Shown piece by piece: positions 30,261 to 41,196 of a stretch of 64,000 nt of DNA. The DNA comes from Phlebopus portentosus (taxonomy: Eukaryota > Basidiomycota > Agaricomycetes > Boletales > Boletinellaceae): assembly GCA_037892935.1 (NCBI GenBank), contig JAYXKI010000015.1:1-64000 (forward strand), in the 5' to 3' direction. The translations under genes and the position numbers were made by a program. The notes under the pieces are model-generated. The model saw nothing but the letters and a program-made list of their open reading frames with translations. It made no database searches and was not told the DNA's origin. How positions within the stretch are numbered: position 1 is the first letter of the stretch; each line of letters starts with the position of its first letter.

Positions 30261-30661
30261 TGTTAGGCGGACGGCTCAAGGACTGAGTCGAGGCAGGCCA
30301 ACACAACAACAAACAAGCGTGAATGAGATAATCCCAAACACGTCGCTCAGGTCAAGACAGCTAAGACGAGGCTTAAGTCCAGACCGTCGAACGCTAGGTC
30401 GCAGTGAAGGTAAGTAGAATAGAAAGACAAGGAACGAAAGAGTCAAACTATCTACTTATATAGACTTTGGGCATGGGAAAGGTCTACCCTAATGGGAAGT
30501 CACATGACAAGGAATGGGATAATTAGTAAGCGTGATAGAACATTGTGGAATGTTCCGGCAAAAGGATGAATAAGCGCATAAGAAAAATAAAAGAAAAGAA
30601 AAAGAATATTAAAATAAATGGTGACGTCAGAAAAGAAAAGGAAAATGTTCGAGTCCTTACA
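30261..30661 (-). repeat. 5' LTR of B2
   Basis: 401 bp. On the reverse strand it has the TATA box (TATATAAG) and the intact transcript-start sequence GTCTTTCTATT. The right side is the second TCCAG target duplication and resumed B1 pol. Confidence 0.92.
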
Positions 30662-30885
30662 TCCAGTTCTTGGTCAAGTGGGTTGGATATGAGGAAGCGA
30701 CATGGCAGCCGGAATCCGACGTCAAGGATAATGCACAGGAATCAATTCAAGAATTCTATCGCAAACATCCTGGAGCTCCACGAAAGTTAACAATACCTCG
30801 ACAAAGCATGCGAGCACTGTATAGGTTCACATCGCCAGAAGGATTATGTGGTTGGTCGGGACGCCCAACCTTGAGAGGGGGGTGA
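30662..30885 (+). pseudogene. pol: 3' end of B1 pol beyond B2 (chromodomain end)
   Basis: Starts with the TCCAG duplication and continues the chromodomain (FLVKWVGYEEATWQPESD) to the natural stop TGA at 30883-30885. The run GAGAGGGGGGTGA just before the LTR is the polypurine tract. Confidence 0.92.
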
Positions 30886-31306
30886 TGTAAGGACTCGAAC
30901 ATTTTCCTTTTCTTTTCTTATGTCATCATTCATTTTAATATTCTTTTTCCTTTTCTTTTATTTTTTTCTTATGCGCTTACTCATCCAATTGCCGGAACAT
31001 TCCACAACGTTCTATCACGCTCACTAATCATCTCATTCTTTGTCATGTGACTTTCTAATAGAGTAGACCTTTCCCGCACTCAAAGTCTATATAAGTAGAT
31101 AGTTTGACTCTTTCGTTCCTTGTCTTTCTATTCTACTTACCTTCACTGCGACATAGGTATCTACTCTTGTATTATTAGTTTGCTGAATTCTACTTACCTT
31201 CACTGCGACATAACGTGCGTATAGCCCGGCGACTCGCGTTAGCCAGTTGTTTGTTGTTTGTGTTGGCCGCCTCGAGATCGACGCCCGTTAGTCTCGCTGC
31301 CTAACA
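30886..31306 (+). repeat. 3' LTR of B1
   Basis: 421 bp, TGTAAGG to CTAACA. The doubled 27-bp motif and TATA box are present. The right flank (GACAC) lies within an exon of the reverse-strand AT-hook gene. Confidence 0.92.
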
Positions 31307-32131
31307 GACACTTCCCTCCATGCAATGATCCACGGTACCTTCTGTCATCCCTCGGCCTGTCTCGTGCAGGCTGGGAGGCGGGCGATGGTGATGCATGGCG
31401 AGTCCTTCCAGCACTGGAATTTTCTACACCTGGTTTGGTCTGTGGATCCCCATCCGCTTGTGCTTGACCAGCGCCAGCTTGGTTTGTAAGCCCCTGCTGC
31501 ATGCCTATGGCAGTTGAACCTAAGGTGGTCTGCACAGTTCGCTTTGATTTGTGGTAGTCGAGCAAGTTCAGCTGCTTGGGAACCTCCGAAGCTGTCACGC
31601 CCGGAGCTTTACTTAGCTACAAAAGCTCAGAAGCCTCCAGAATCACATAGATGAGAGTAAGACACGTACTAGGAGCCTTGTATGATCAAAATAATTCTTC
31701 ATTGTATAATATATATGGGTGCCATCGGCACGAACATAACAAACTTCCTCCGGATGCATGCTGCACCGTAGGTTTTGCTTGATCTCCTTAATATGAGGTG
31801 CGAGCATTGCATTCAGGTCACCTTTCGTTGCTTCAGCTGCACTGGTTGGTTTGGTCGCATTCTGAAGTACGCTTCCTGAGCGTTTAGAACCCTTCTAAAT
31901 GGAACGTAATTCGCGCATCAACATGTGAAAGAGAGAAAGGCAAACGATCACATTTACCCATTCATTGTTCATGTTCATAAGCACAATTTCGCCTGCACTA
32001 TCGACCTTGCACTTCTTCTTCAGCTCCTCGAGATACTTCTTGAACCCTTGCACAAGCTCATCAAGATCTACATCAGATTCGAGATACCGTGGTTGAATCT
32101 TTGTCCCAATCTTCTTAAACCACGGACCGGT
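31307..32131 (-). pseudogene. 3' part of a host-like AT-hook gene, truncated by B1
   Basis: On the reverse strand, entering from B3, I read exons with phase-consistent introns. The first exon has an acidic/lysine helix (VDLDELVQGFKKYLEELKKK) and ends NNEW. A 61-66 bp intron follows near 31915-31852. The next exon has APHIKEIKQNLRC and CYVRADGTHIYYTM, then an intron ending near 31612. The last exon starts KAPGVTASEVPKQLNLLDYH and continues to a low-complexity tail broken off by the B1 LTR at 31306. The composition resembles expanded, uncharacterised Agaricomycete gene families. Function is unknown. Confidence 0.6.
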
Positions 32132-32604
32132 TGTTAGGCGGCGAGACTAACAGGCGTCGATCTTGAGGCGGCCAACACAACAACAAACAACTGGCTAACG
32201 CGAGTTGCTGGGCTATACACACGCTATGTCGAAGTGAGGGTAAGTAGAATTCAATAAACTATTAATACAAGAGTAGATACCTATGTCGAAGTGAGGGTAA
32301 GTAGAATAGAAAGACAAGGAAACAAACGAGTCAAACTATCTACTTATATAGACTTCGAGCCTGGGAAAGGTCTACTCTAATAAGGAGTCACATGATAAGA
32401 GAGTGGAGTGATTAGTGAGCGTCATGGTCGGAAGGAGCAGATTTAGTCATGGCTGATGACTGAAGATGAATAAGCCACGACGGAGAGAACGGAATTAGTA
32501 AATGAGGATTAGTAATGTAAAGGAAAGGTGAAATAAAATAAAATAAAGCGAAAGATGATATGAGAAAATAAAAGAAAATAAAAGAAAATGTTCGAGTCCT
32601 TACA
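32132..32604 (-). repeat. 3' LTR of B3
   Basis: 473 bp, TGTTAGGCGG to CTTACA on the plus strand. It almost matches 38567-39039, with single-base differences such as TTGCTGGG versus TTGCCGGG. Confidence 0.92.
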
Positions 32605-35600
32605 TCACCCCCTCTCAAGGTTGGGCGTCCCGACTAACCACATAATCCTTCTGATGATGTGAACCTATACAGTGCTCGCATGCTTTGTCGAGGTATTGTT
32701 AACTTTCGTGGAGCTCCAGGATGTTTGCGATAGAATTCTTGAATTGATTCCTGTGCATTATCCTTGACATCGGATTCCGGCTGCCATGTCGCTTCCTCAT
32801 ATCCAACCCACTTGACCAAGAATTGGAGCTTTCCTCGATGTAGACGTGAGTCGAGTATTTCTTCAACCTCGTACTCTTCCTGTTCGTCAATGATCACTGG
32901 CGGAGGTGGAGGCGGCTTCTTCTGTGATTCGAAAAATGGTTGAACGGCTGGTTTGAGCAGGATCTCGTTAAAGACGGGATGAACGTGTTTCCATGTCTTT
33001 GGGATTTTTAGCTTATACGCGCTCGCGCCCACCTTTTCCATTACCTCGAATGGGCCAAACCATTTGTCGTCCATCTTCTTCGTCGGTCGGATCGTCTTAA
33101 TGTTTCGACCATCCAAGAAGACCTTTTGTCCCATCTCATATACTACCGACTTTCCGGCATGACGATCATAAAAGCGCTTCATGTCTTTATTGGCCTGGGT
33201 CAGATTGGCCTGAGCGAGTTCGTGTATTCCCTTGACATGTTTAGCAAACTCTTCTGCTGATAGATTGGACGAGGTCGTTTCAACGCCCGTAAAGCCTGAA
33301 GGGTGTTGTCCCATGTTGATGAAGAAGGGTGATAGTTTGGTCGCCGAATGTTTGCGATTGTTGTGCGCAAACTCTGCAAGAGCTAACCAGTCTGCCCAGT
33401 CCGACTGTCGATGATTGATGTATAGTCGAAGGTACTGTTTGAGCTCTTAATTAACTCGTTCCATCTGTCCATCAGTTTGAGGGTGGTATGCCGTTGATGG
33501 ATTACCTTCGATGTGAAGGAGTTTGTACAACTCCCTCATCATCTTCGCATCGAACTGTACCCCTTGGTCGTGGATGATCTTTCGAGGTAAACTGTGCAAT
33601 CGGAAGACATGGTCCCTATAAATCCTGGCCATCCCTTCTGCCGTCAATTTCGTCGTCGTTGGTATCGCATGGATTTGTTTGCTGAAGCAGTCGACTACCA
33701 CACAAATCGCATTAAATCCATTTGACTCCGGCAACTCTCCGATCAGGTCGACCGTGACAACTTGCCATGGCGCCTCTGGCACCTCGTTAGGGTGCAAAAC
33801 CTTTGCCCTTGTTGTTCTGAGGGCCTTTGTCCACTGACAACGATCGCATCCTCGCACATAATTCCTGACATCGACGTACATATTAGGCCACCAGAAACCT
33901 CTGCTTGCTAGTGCAACGGTCTTGTTTGCTCCTGGGTGGCCTGCTAACGTTGAGTCGTGACACTCCCTCATCACTTCCTCCCTCACGCTCGTCGGTACGA
34001 AAACGTTTTGAAACTTCTTCATCTTCGTCCTCGAGAGCTTAACCATCACCTCTTTTTTCCACAACCCATCTACGAACACTAAGTTCGTCGGTCTCTCTTC
34101 CTCATTCAACTCCATTTGTGCCTTTCGAATCTTTTCGCTCAGCACATCTCTTGACGTCTCCACTGTTCCCCTGACCAGCCATTCGTCTCTGATGAACGTG
34201 ATGTCTTCATTATCCCATTCGCCCTTGTTGTAGTCCGCCCGCCACAATAATATGTCAGCCTTACCCAATGTCTTCCCTGGCTTGTGTACTAATGTAAAGT
34301 TGAATTTGGCTAAATCGAGTCGCCAACGAGCTTGTCGACGATTCAACTTTTGAGGCGATCGGAAATACATCAAGTTTGCGTGATCGGTCCATACTTCGAA
34401 AGATCTCTTGGCTCCTTGGAGGTATTGTCGCCATTCCTTAAGAGCTTGAATGATTGCGAGCATCTCTTTGTTATAGATCTCGTAATTTCGTTCGGCCTCC
34501 AAGAAAGTCGATGATCGATAGGCTATCACCCTCCACTTGTCGTCTTGTTTCTGAAGGAGCACCCCTCCAGATGCAAAGTCCGACGCATCTGCTTCGACCC
34601 GGAAAGGACCCTCCTCGTTTGGGATGGCTAGAACTGGGGGACTACTCAACCGACCCTTCAACTCTTCGAATGCTTGTTGTTCCTTCTCTCCCCACTTCCA
34701 CTCCACCTTACCTGTCAGCGTAGTTAAGGGTTTGATGACCGAGCTGTAATCCTTAACAAAACGTCGCAACCAATTCCCTAGTCCCAGGAATTGTTGCAGT
34801 TCATGGACGTTCCGCGGGCTTGGCCACTCCTGGACTGCTGCCGTCTTCTTGGGATCCATTCGAACTTCGCCGTTGCCAATGATGTGTCCGAGGTACTTGA
34901 CTGTGTCAACTTCGAATTCGCACTTCTGTGGCTTTAGGAAAAGTCCGTTTTGGCGAAGTATCTCAAAAACTCGTTTGGTGCGTCTGTGATGTTCCTCTAG
35001 ATCATTCGAGAAGATGAGAATGTCATCGAGGTAAATGATGACGATACCCTCATGAATTAGCTCCCGAAAGATGTCGTTCATAAAGCCTTGGAACGTCGCT
35101 GGTGCATTACACAAGCCAAAGAACATAACTGTGGGTTCGAATAAGCCTAGGTTTGTCCGAAATGCTGCCTTCCACTCGTCTCCCTCGCGAATCCGGATGT
35201 TGTAGTACCCCCAACGAACGTCAAGCTTTGTGATGTACCTTGCATCCTTGACCTTGTCGATGAGTTCATTTATCAATGGCAATGGATATTTGTTCTTGAC
35301 CGTCCCTTCGTTGAGCTTTCGATAGTCTTGGATCGCTCATAGGCTCCCATCTTCCTTCTTGATAAAGAAGAATGGAGACGCCATCGGGGATTTCGACTGT
35401 CGGATACGTCCCAATGCTAGGTTCTCTTCTATGAACTCCTTCATCGCCTCTTGTTCTTTCGGTGACAATGGATAAACCTTGCAATCGCTGGGTTTGAAAT
35501 CCGGTTTAAGGTCAATAGCGTGGTCCCACGTTCGGTGGTTTGGTAAGCGTTCGAACGATTCCTCACTAAAGACGTCAGCGTATTCCTCCAGGTAAGGCGG

Positions 35601-36533
35601 CCACTTCGCCGCTTCCTTCATCCGCACATTCCTCACAAACTCCTCGTCTATCTCCTCGCTCGATAGCGACGACTCACATTCGTCAGGGCAACGTGTGAAC
35701 TTGACTGTTCCTAACTTCCAGTCGATCTCAGGATTGTGCTTCGTCAACCAGTCATGTCCGAGGAAGATGTTGCTCGATGCCAAGGATGTCACCGCCAGTC
35801 GAATCTCCTCCTCATGTTTCCCGAAAAACATCCGCACAACTACATATTCCTTGATCAACCCCGCTTCGTTGCTTGTTCCGTCAGCGTTGAAGACTGGTCT
35901 AGGCCGAATGTACCTTTGGGTGGGGAAACCGTATCGTTTGACAAAACCTTCGTCGATGCATGAGCCCGTGCATCCTGAGTCGATCAGTGCATGAGCATCA
36001 ATGAAGTTTTCCTCTTCGAGTAGGGGGTTTGACAAGTCTACTTCATCATCTCCTGCTACCTTTGGGTGTACGATGCTAACGAAGGCGTCGAGCTCTTTTC
36101 CTCCCGCTCGTCGCACGAACTGGTCTGTGTCCACAATACCCTCGCGCCATACCTCGGCCGTGCGTCTGCCTACCACATCCCACACTGCTTCAGTAGCGTC
36201 CGCCTGAGCAACAACGTTCTCATGGTAAGGTACTTCCGTCACAACCTCATTTTTTATAGCGGTTTGATTCCGCTCCTCCTCACTCAACTCACCTGCTTGC
36301 GAATCTGCTCTTCTGACAAATAAATCTTCATAGACCTCGAAGTCATCGTCGTCCTCTTCAGATTCATCTGGCAGCACGTCAGTAAGGATCTTTCGAAGGG
36401 TGAAACCGTCACTGATATTCGCATCTTGATATTGTACAACAGGACAATTATATTTTAACGAGTCCAACGAAAAGAGTCCTTTAGGAGACCGACCAGTCGT
36501 TCCGACGTCTATGCCTGGTCTTCCGGAAAATCC
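32605..36533 (-). pseudogene. pol: Pol of B3 with three nonsense codons
   Basis: Same domain order as B2. Stops interrupt the frame at 35339-35337 (CGA to TGA, in RT), 33449-33447 (CAA to TAA, in the integrase core) and 32636-32634 (TGG to TAG, near the C-terminus). The original stop would be at 32607-32605. Protease ([10 protein letters not shown]), YLDDIL, DASDFASGG and chromodomain motifs are otherwise recognisable. Confidence 0.92.
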
Positions 36534-37960
36534 TCGCCTTCCACTAGTTCTTCTAGCTCAGCAGGCACTGCTCGCACCTCGACCTCGTCATCCTCTTCAA
36601 AGGAGGATTCCTTTGCTTGGCCGAGCTCTTCAAAGAGCGCCTTTCTGTCCGCTGGAACAAAGGCTGCGATGATGGCTCGTATTGCCTCACGGCCTCGCGG
36701 GCATTCTCTGATGTAGTGGCCTACCTGGCCACACTTGTAACAAGCACGTGTACGACGTGCCTGGTTCATCATTAGGTCCATCGGCTGACCCATGCCTCCA
36801 TACGTTATCCCTGTCGCGTCATGACGATCTTGGGGAGGAGGTACGTAGGGGCGAGCCACTTGTTGGAGCGGCATAGGACGTCTTGGTGGCGGAGGAGCTG
36901 GCCTTGTTGCTATTGAGGTTATTGTCTTTCGTCAACGTTCGGCCATCAGGTCCCTGATTTGATGCTCGACCCTGTCGACTTTGACGGCAGCCTTCTTGAA
37001 CTCTTCATACGATGTTGGTTCATTAGGCAACCTCATGACACCTTCGACAACCTTGGGGTTTAGAGCCCTCTTCAGACGACTCATCAACCATTCGTCATGT
37101 GCTTCCATCGCTAGACCAGCATCTACTCGACAGATGTCGAACTTGTTGAAGAATTCATCGGCATTGAGGTCTCCTTGGTACATTGCATCAAGTCGTTCGA
37201 AGGCCTTTTGAGATCTGGCGGGGTCATCGAACGACGTGTCTAGCTTCTTCAAGAAGGCGTCCCAGCTGTCCGTAAACTTCAAGTCACCGTCTGCATTGAT
37301 TGCTCCGCTGGTATAGCTTTCCGCCCAGCGAGCTGCAGCACCACTCTTCATGTACAACAGGGCGAACATAATTTTGCTCTTGTTCGTCCTGAATTCATGT
37401 TCGGATGCATAGATATATAGGCGCAGTTCTCGTTTGAAGTCTACGTAATCATGTTCGCCATCGAAATCTCTGGGTTTGGTGATGTGGACCTTCTTTGATG
37501 CCTTAGAGCCTTGGTTCGCACCTTCGCCTGCAGCTTGGAGCGCTAGTGCGACCGCCGTCGCGAGGTCAGTCATCGTTTCCTTTGACAACGACATCTCGTG
37601 TTCTTCCTCTTCCTCTTCTTCTTCTTCGCTGGGTATGAGCGGAGCTGGTTCGCGTGGTTCGGTGAACGATAGAGGGGGTGCTGTTGGAGGGGCTGATGCC
37701 GTTGACTTTGATGTTGATGGCTCTGGTAATAGAGCCGTTGATCGTGTGGGGGTAGGGGGCGCGGGATCGTCTACGTCACCTTCTTCTTTCGCTCTCCAAT
37801 AGTGGGACTTGTCCCCTCTGGTAGAATACCACCTCTTCGCAGTTTTGTCCCACCAAGCAATGAAGTTTTGACCGCCCGACCTGACGATGTACTGTCCCTT
37901 TGACGCGCTCCACCTAGAGTTTGTCGGAAGCGCCGCTCGTTGCTCGTCAGTTAGCTCCAC
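36509..37960 (-). pseudogene. gag: Gag of B3 with one nonsense codon
   Basis: Matches B2 gag throughout. A TGA at 36934-36932, after LMAER, separates the capsid part from the CCHC knuckle part (CYKCGQVGHYIRECP). The first ATG is again MSLSKE (near 37595); no ATG is seen upstream as far as the predicted transcript start. Confidence 0.9.
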
Positions 37961-38566
37961 CTTGATAGGCTGGGGGTGGAACGGGGATCGGGATGGTGTT
38001 CGGACGGGACCGACTTCGGATGATCGGCTCGTCTTTAAAATTGACGACTAGACGAAAGGCACCGAGGTAGATGATGAACGAGATACTTGATGAGGATTGG
38101 ACTCTATGCGTCACCCACGAGAACGTCTGATGGGAGTTCCAAAGAAGGGTGATTCTGAGTGCCACGTTGACGATAGTGTGGATAGGGGTCTGGAACTGGA
38201 CCGTTGATACGAACAGGGACTAGGCAGCCTTCCTTATTCTGACCAAAGACTATGTCGTTCGGATCGATGTTACCTAGGCTGATCTGGTCTTGAATGTCTG
38301 CCCAAGGTACGACAAACCTCTTTGGCTTTACGTAAGGTCGTCGGCGGGGTTGATAACGAGTCTGGTAGCGAGTCGGAGCCACAGTGATATGATTGTTTCG
38401 GGAAGTATCGGGACACGTCAAAGTCAGTCAGACCTTGATGGGCAAGATAGGGGTTGCTCGGATAAATCCGGGATGGGCGCGGTCGTCAACCGTCGATGTG
38501 TCTCCTGCGTGGAGTAGCGACAAACGAGTAGTTAAACCACGGGTTCGAGAGTAGGTCTTTCTATTA
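37961..38566 (-). other. B3 5' leader, longer than in B1/B2
   Basis: Primer site at 38555-38565. Compared with B1 it has about 230 bp of extra sequence in a non-ATG open frame (38421-38104) that looks protein-like (FVVPWADIQDQISLGNIDP). ATG-free on the coding strand. Confidence 0.7.
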
Positions 38567-39039
38567 TGTTAGGCAGCGAGACTAACAGGCGTCGATCTCG
38601 AGGCGGCCAACACAACAACAAACAACTGGCTAACGCGAGTTGCCGGGCTATACGCACGCTATGTCGAAGTGAGGGTAAGTAGAATTCAATAAACTATTAA
38701 TACAAGAGTAGATACCTATGTCGAAGTGAGGGTAAGTAGAATAGAAAGACAAGGAAACAAACGAGTCAAACTATCTACTTATATAGACTTCGAGCCTGGG
38801 AAAGGTCTACTCTAATAAGGAGTTACATGATAAGAGAGTGGAGTGATTAGTGAGCGTCATGGTCGGAAGGAGCAGATTTAGTCATGGCTGATGACTGAAG
38901 ATGAATAAGCCACGACGGAGAGAACGGAATTAGTAAATGAGGATTAGTAATGTAAAGGAAAGGTGAAATAAAATAAAATAAAGCGAAAGATGATATGAGA
39001 AAATAAAAGAAAATAAAAGAAAATGTTCGAGTCCTTACA
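38567..39039 (-). repeat. 5' LTR of B3
   Basis: 473 bp, with GTCTTTCTATT and a TATA box on the reverse strand. Followed at 39040 by the CCGGT target duplication and AT-hook gene sequence. Confidence 0.92.
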
Positions 39040-39864
39040 CCGGTGTAGCCTAGTGTAACCGAGGTGGGATAGCACTGAAGAATACTTGCCACGTTCTGAC
39101 GCACATCAATTATGCTGTGTTGAGGTTCAACGTTCATTTTGCGCAAAGCCCGCCCATCGTCAACCAGAACAACAAGTGTTGATCACGTTTCTTTAGGAGC
39201 TTGCTGCTTCTCTTTTTCACATTTGAGATTTTCCATGAAATGCACGTAAGATACAACTGACGAGTCGCATCTATACTCTTGGTCCGAATTGTCAGCGTAG
39301 TCTATTAAATCATTAGAGACTGACAAACTCCTATAATGGTCTACGCACTGGCTGCAAGCAACGGATTATCAAAGTCCCAAGGATCACCAGTACCAACTCT
39401 GTTGGTATCTGACTCTTGACCCGGATCGTCATTAGCCATTCGGGCAATATCAAGTTGTGATGGTTCTTCATCATAGGGCTCTTCATATTGATACGTCAGG
39501 TCCTCGTCAGCAGCTCTCCGGCCCCTTGCTTTTGTCGTGGTGGGCTCCGCTTCCATGTTTTTCTGTTATGAAGTATGAGTGCAATACCGGAAGACAAGAC
39601 TATCAGTACTACCATCTCTTCAACACCGTTCTTGTTGACAGCAGGCTGCTCTGCCTTCCTTGGCCGGCCTCATTTTTGTGGTCCTTCAGCAATGACATCT
39701 GCATTTTGAGAGTTCGAATGAGGGCCATTTGCTTGCTGGGGCTCCAGGGCCGTTGCTGCTTTTTTGAGAGAGGAGTTTCTTGTGACAGCTGATGCCTGCT
39801 TCATCCCGGCAGTCTTACAAGCCACAGTCTTGTGAGCTGCGAGTTTTCTAGGGGTGGGACTCAT
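39040..39864 (-). pseudogene. 5' part of a host-like AT-hook gene
   Basis: A reverse-strand gene with ATG at 39864-39862. Exon 1 runs to 39613 and contains GRPRKAEQ, an AT-hook-like DNA minor-groove motif, preceded by an in-frame TGA at 39672-39670 where Arg (CGA) would complete RGRPRK. Intron 39612-39563 has GT and AG ends. Exon 2 (39562 to about 39345) is acidic (YQYEEPYDEEPSQLDIAR). A further exon (about 39146-39045; MNVEPQHSIIDVRQ) is broken by B3 and continues at 32131. Probably a nuclear protein family of unknown role. Confidence 0.6.
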
Positions 39865-40001
39865 GATGGTAAGAGATAAAAAAAAAAGTGATGTGGCAAC
39901 GAAGGTAGCTGCTTATAAACATGTTCCAAGCTCACTTACTAGCCCTCCGGAGATCGATGATCCAAAGTCTGCAAACATACACTATCTTCAGATTCAACGG
40001 C

Positions 40002-41196
40002 CTATACAAGCACATCATAGCGACAGTGGCAAAAGAAGAAATAACTATCCAAAGAATTAATGGAATACACCTGCCTGCAGAGTTGCTCAACAACTGAAGC
40101 ATCATCCTGAGGACCGGGACCCTGCCATTTTAACCTGGACTTGATTACAGAGAATGCAAGTTCAATAGGATTGTAGTCTGGTGAGTAAGGAGGAAGAAAT
40201 TCAAGCCTGACACCCCTAAGCAAAGGGGTCAGTACATGCTGCGACTTGCATTGCTAGTGAGACAGACCGAGATTTGATGAGCTCCCGAATCTCGGGAGCC
40301 TTGTGTATTGGGCAGTTGTCCATTACGATGACTGATTGATTACCGGGGAAGGGATGCATTTTGTCCAACAGGCTGGCAATGAATTCCGTGAACAATTTGG
40401 TATTGAATGTGCCCTGTACGATAGTGCAGTCGATTGTCCCATCGAGGCTGATAGCTGGCAAGACAGAGAAGCTAACGGAGTGAATCAGAAGCTTGTGACG
40501 CGCCACAAGAGGCAGAATCACCATTTCCCCCTATTGAAAAACTGCTTACAATACGCACGGCGACCCTCAAGGGCCCAAGCAGTGTTGCAAAGAAAAGCCT
40601 GCTGATTGCAAGCACTCTCATCGACAAATACCAGCTGTTCCGCTGTGTACTGAGAGGCGATATGTGCAACGTACTGCGCATGCAGAGTTTCATTCTGCTC
40701 GAGAGCCCTTTTCGGTAACTAGACCACGACGATTTCAGTTCGCGTGGACTGCGTAGAGAAGCAAAGCGACAGAGACAGCCACCTTCTTAAGTGTGAAACC
40801 GGCGCGCAGCAAGGACCTGTGTATAGTCGCATCTGAAGCCTCCTTCTCCCATCTTTCCTGGAGCAGTAGCCTCAACTCGTCGATGTAATGGTCATTGAGA
40901 TTGCTTAGTGACCCAAAAAGCAACTACGTGGTGTGAACCAACAGCTACCAGGACAGGTTTCAACATGTGCATACCTCGGTGTAGATATAATCAAGCACTC
41001 AAGGCCTTCCACGAAAACCAAGTTCATGCGCAGCAACAGTCCCGTTGCGCTTGAACTCTCGTATTATCCGGAAAACTGTTGTCTTGGGTATGTCGGTCAA
41101 GGCTGTGATCTGAGAGGCGCTGAGTTTCTTGTTCATAGTGATGATGCATTCCCGTAAATCGTTGGACAGCCGTCTGCTGCATCGCTGGGGTTGCAT
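40002..41196 (-). pseudogene. Tc1-like DD34E transposase with four introns, one in-frame stop
   Basis: Cut-and-paste transposase of the Tc1/mariner superfamily. Reverse-strand exons: 41196-40975, 40923-40783, 40718-40522, 40471-40268, 40215-40002; introns of 50 to 64 bp all have GT and AG ends and keep the frame. About 325 codons. The N-terminal helix-turn-helix (LSASQITALTDIPKTTVFR) binds the terminal repeats. The catalytic triad is D in LVFVDESACN, D in VIVMDNCPIHK and E in YSPDYNPIELAF, with 34 residues between the last two. The only obvious lesion is TGA at 41001-40999, probably from CGA. I could not identify terminal repeats; a candidate right end is near 42232. Confidence 0.82.

Larger units (their letters stand above)
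24123..30661 (-). mobile_element. LTR retrotransposon B2, intact, nested in B1
   Basis: 6539 bp on the reverse strand: 5' LTR 30261-30661, leader, gag, pol, 3' LTR 24123-24523. Both LTRs are 401 bp; I see two differences. It has a 5-bp target duplication TCCAG. No stop or frameshift is seen in gag or pol, and the self-primer and frameshift heptamer are present. It is the best preserved of the three family B elements. Confidence 0.95.
18158..31306 (+). mobile_element. LTR retrotransposon B1 (Ty3/Gypsy chromovirus), carrying nested B2
   Basis: 5' LTR 18158-18577, gag, pol and 3' LTR 30886-31306, with B2 inserted at 24122/24123. Without B2 and one copy of its target duplication the element is about 6.6 kb. 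Gag has one in-frame stop and pol one, both TGA where related copies have an Arg codon. I find no matching target duplication: the left side is GAGAC (or CTGAA outside the duplicated LTR) and the right is GACAC. The right flank is the coding sequence of a host-like gene. Family B has a chromodomain and a self-priming site, which places it near the Tf1/sushi group. Confidence 0.9.
32132..39039 (-). mobile_element. LTR retrotransposon B3, inactivated, inside the AT-hook gene
   Basis: 6908 bp on the reverse strand with 473-bp LTRs (32132-32604 and 38567-39039) and target duplication CCGGT (32127-32131 and 39040-39044). The LTRs differ from B1 and B2 in U3. Gag has one and pol three in-frame stops, mostly C to T or G to A. 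The self-primer pair is intact, but the frameshift site is altered (GGATTTT). Confidence 0.94.

Noticed and set aside
24524..36467. Plus-strand frames opposite B2 and B3 pol that recur in both
   Set aside because: They recur because the pol sequences are similar; they are complement readings of coding sequence.
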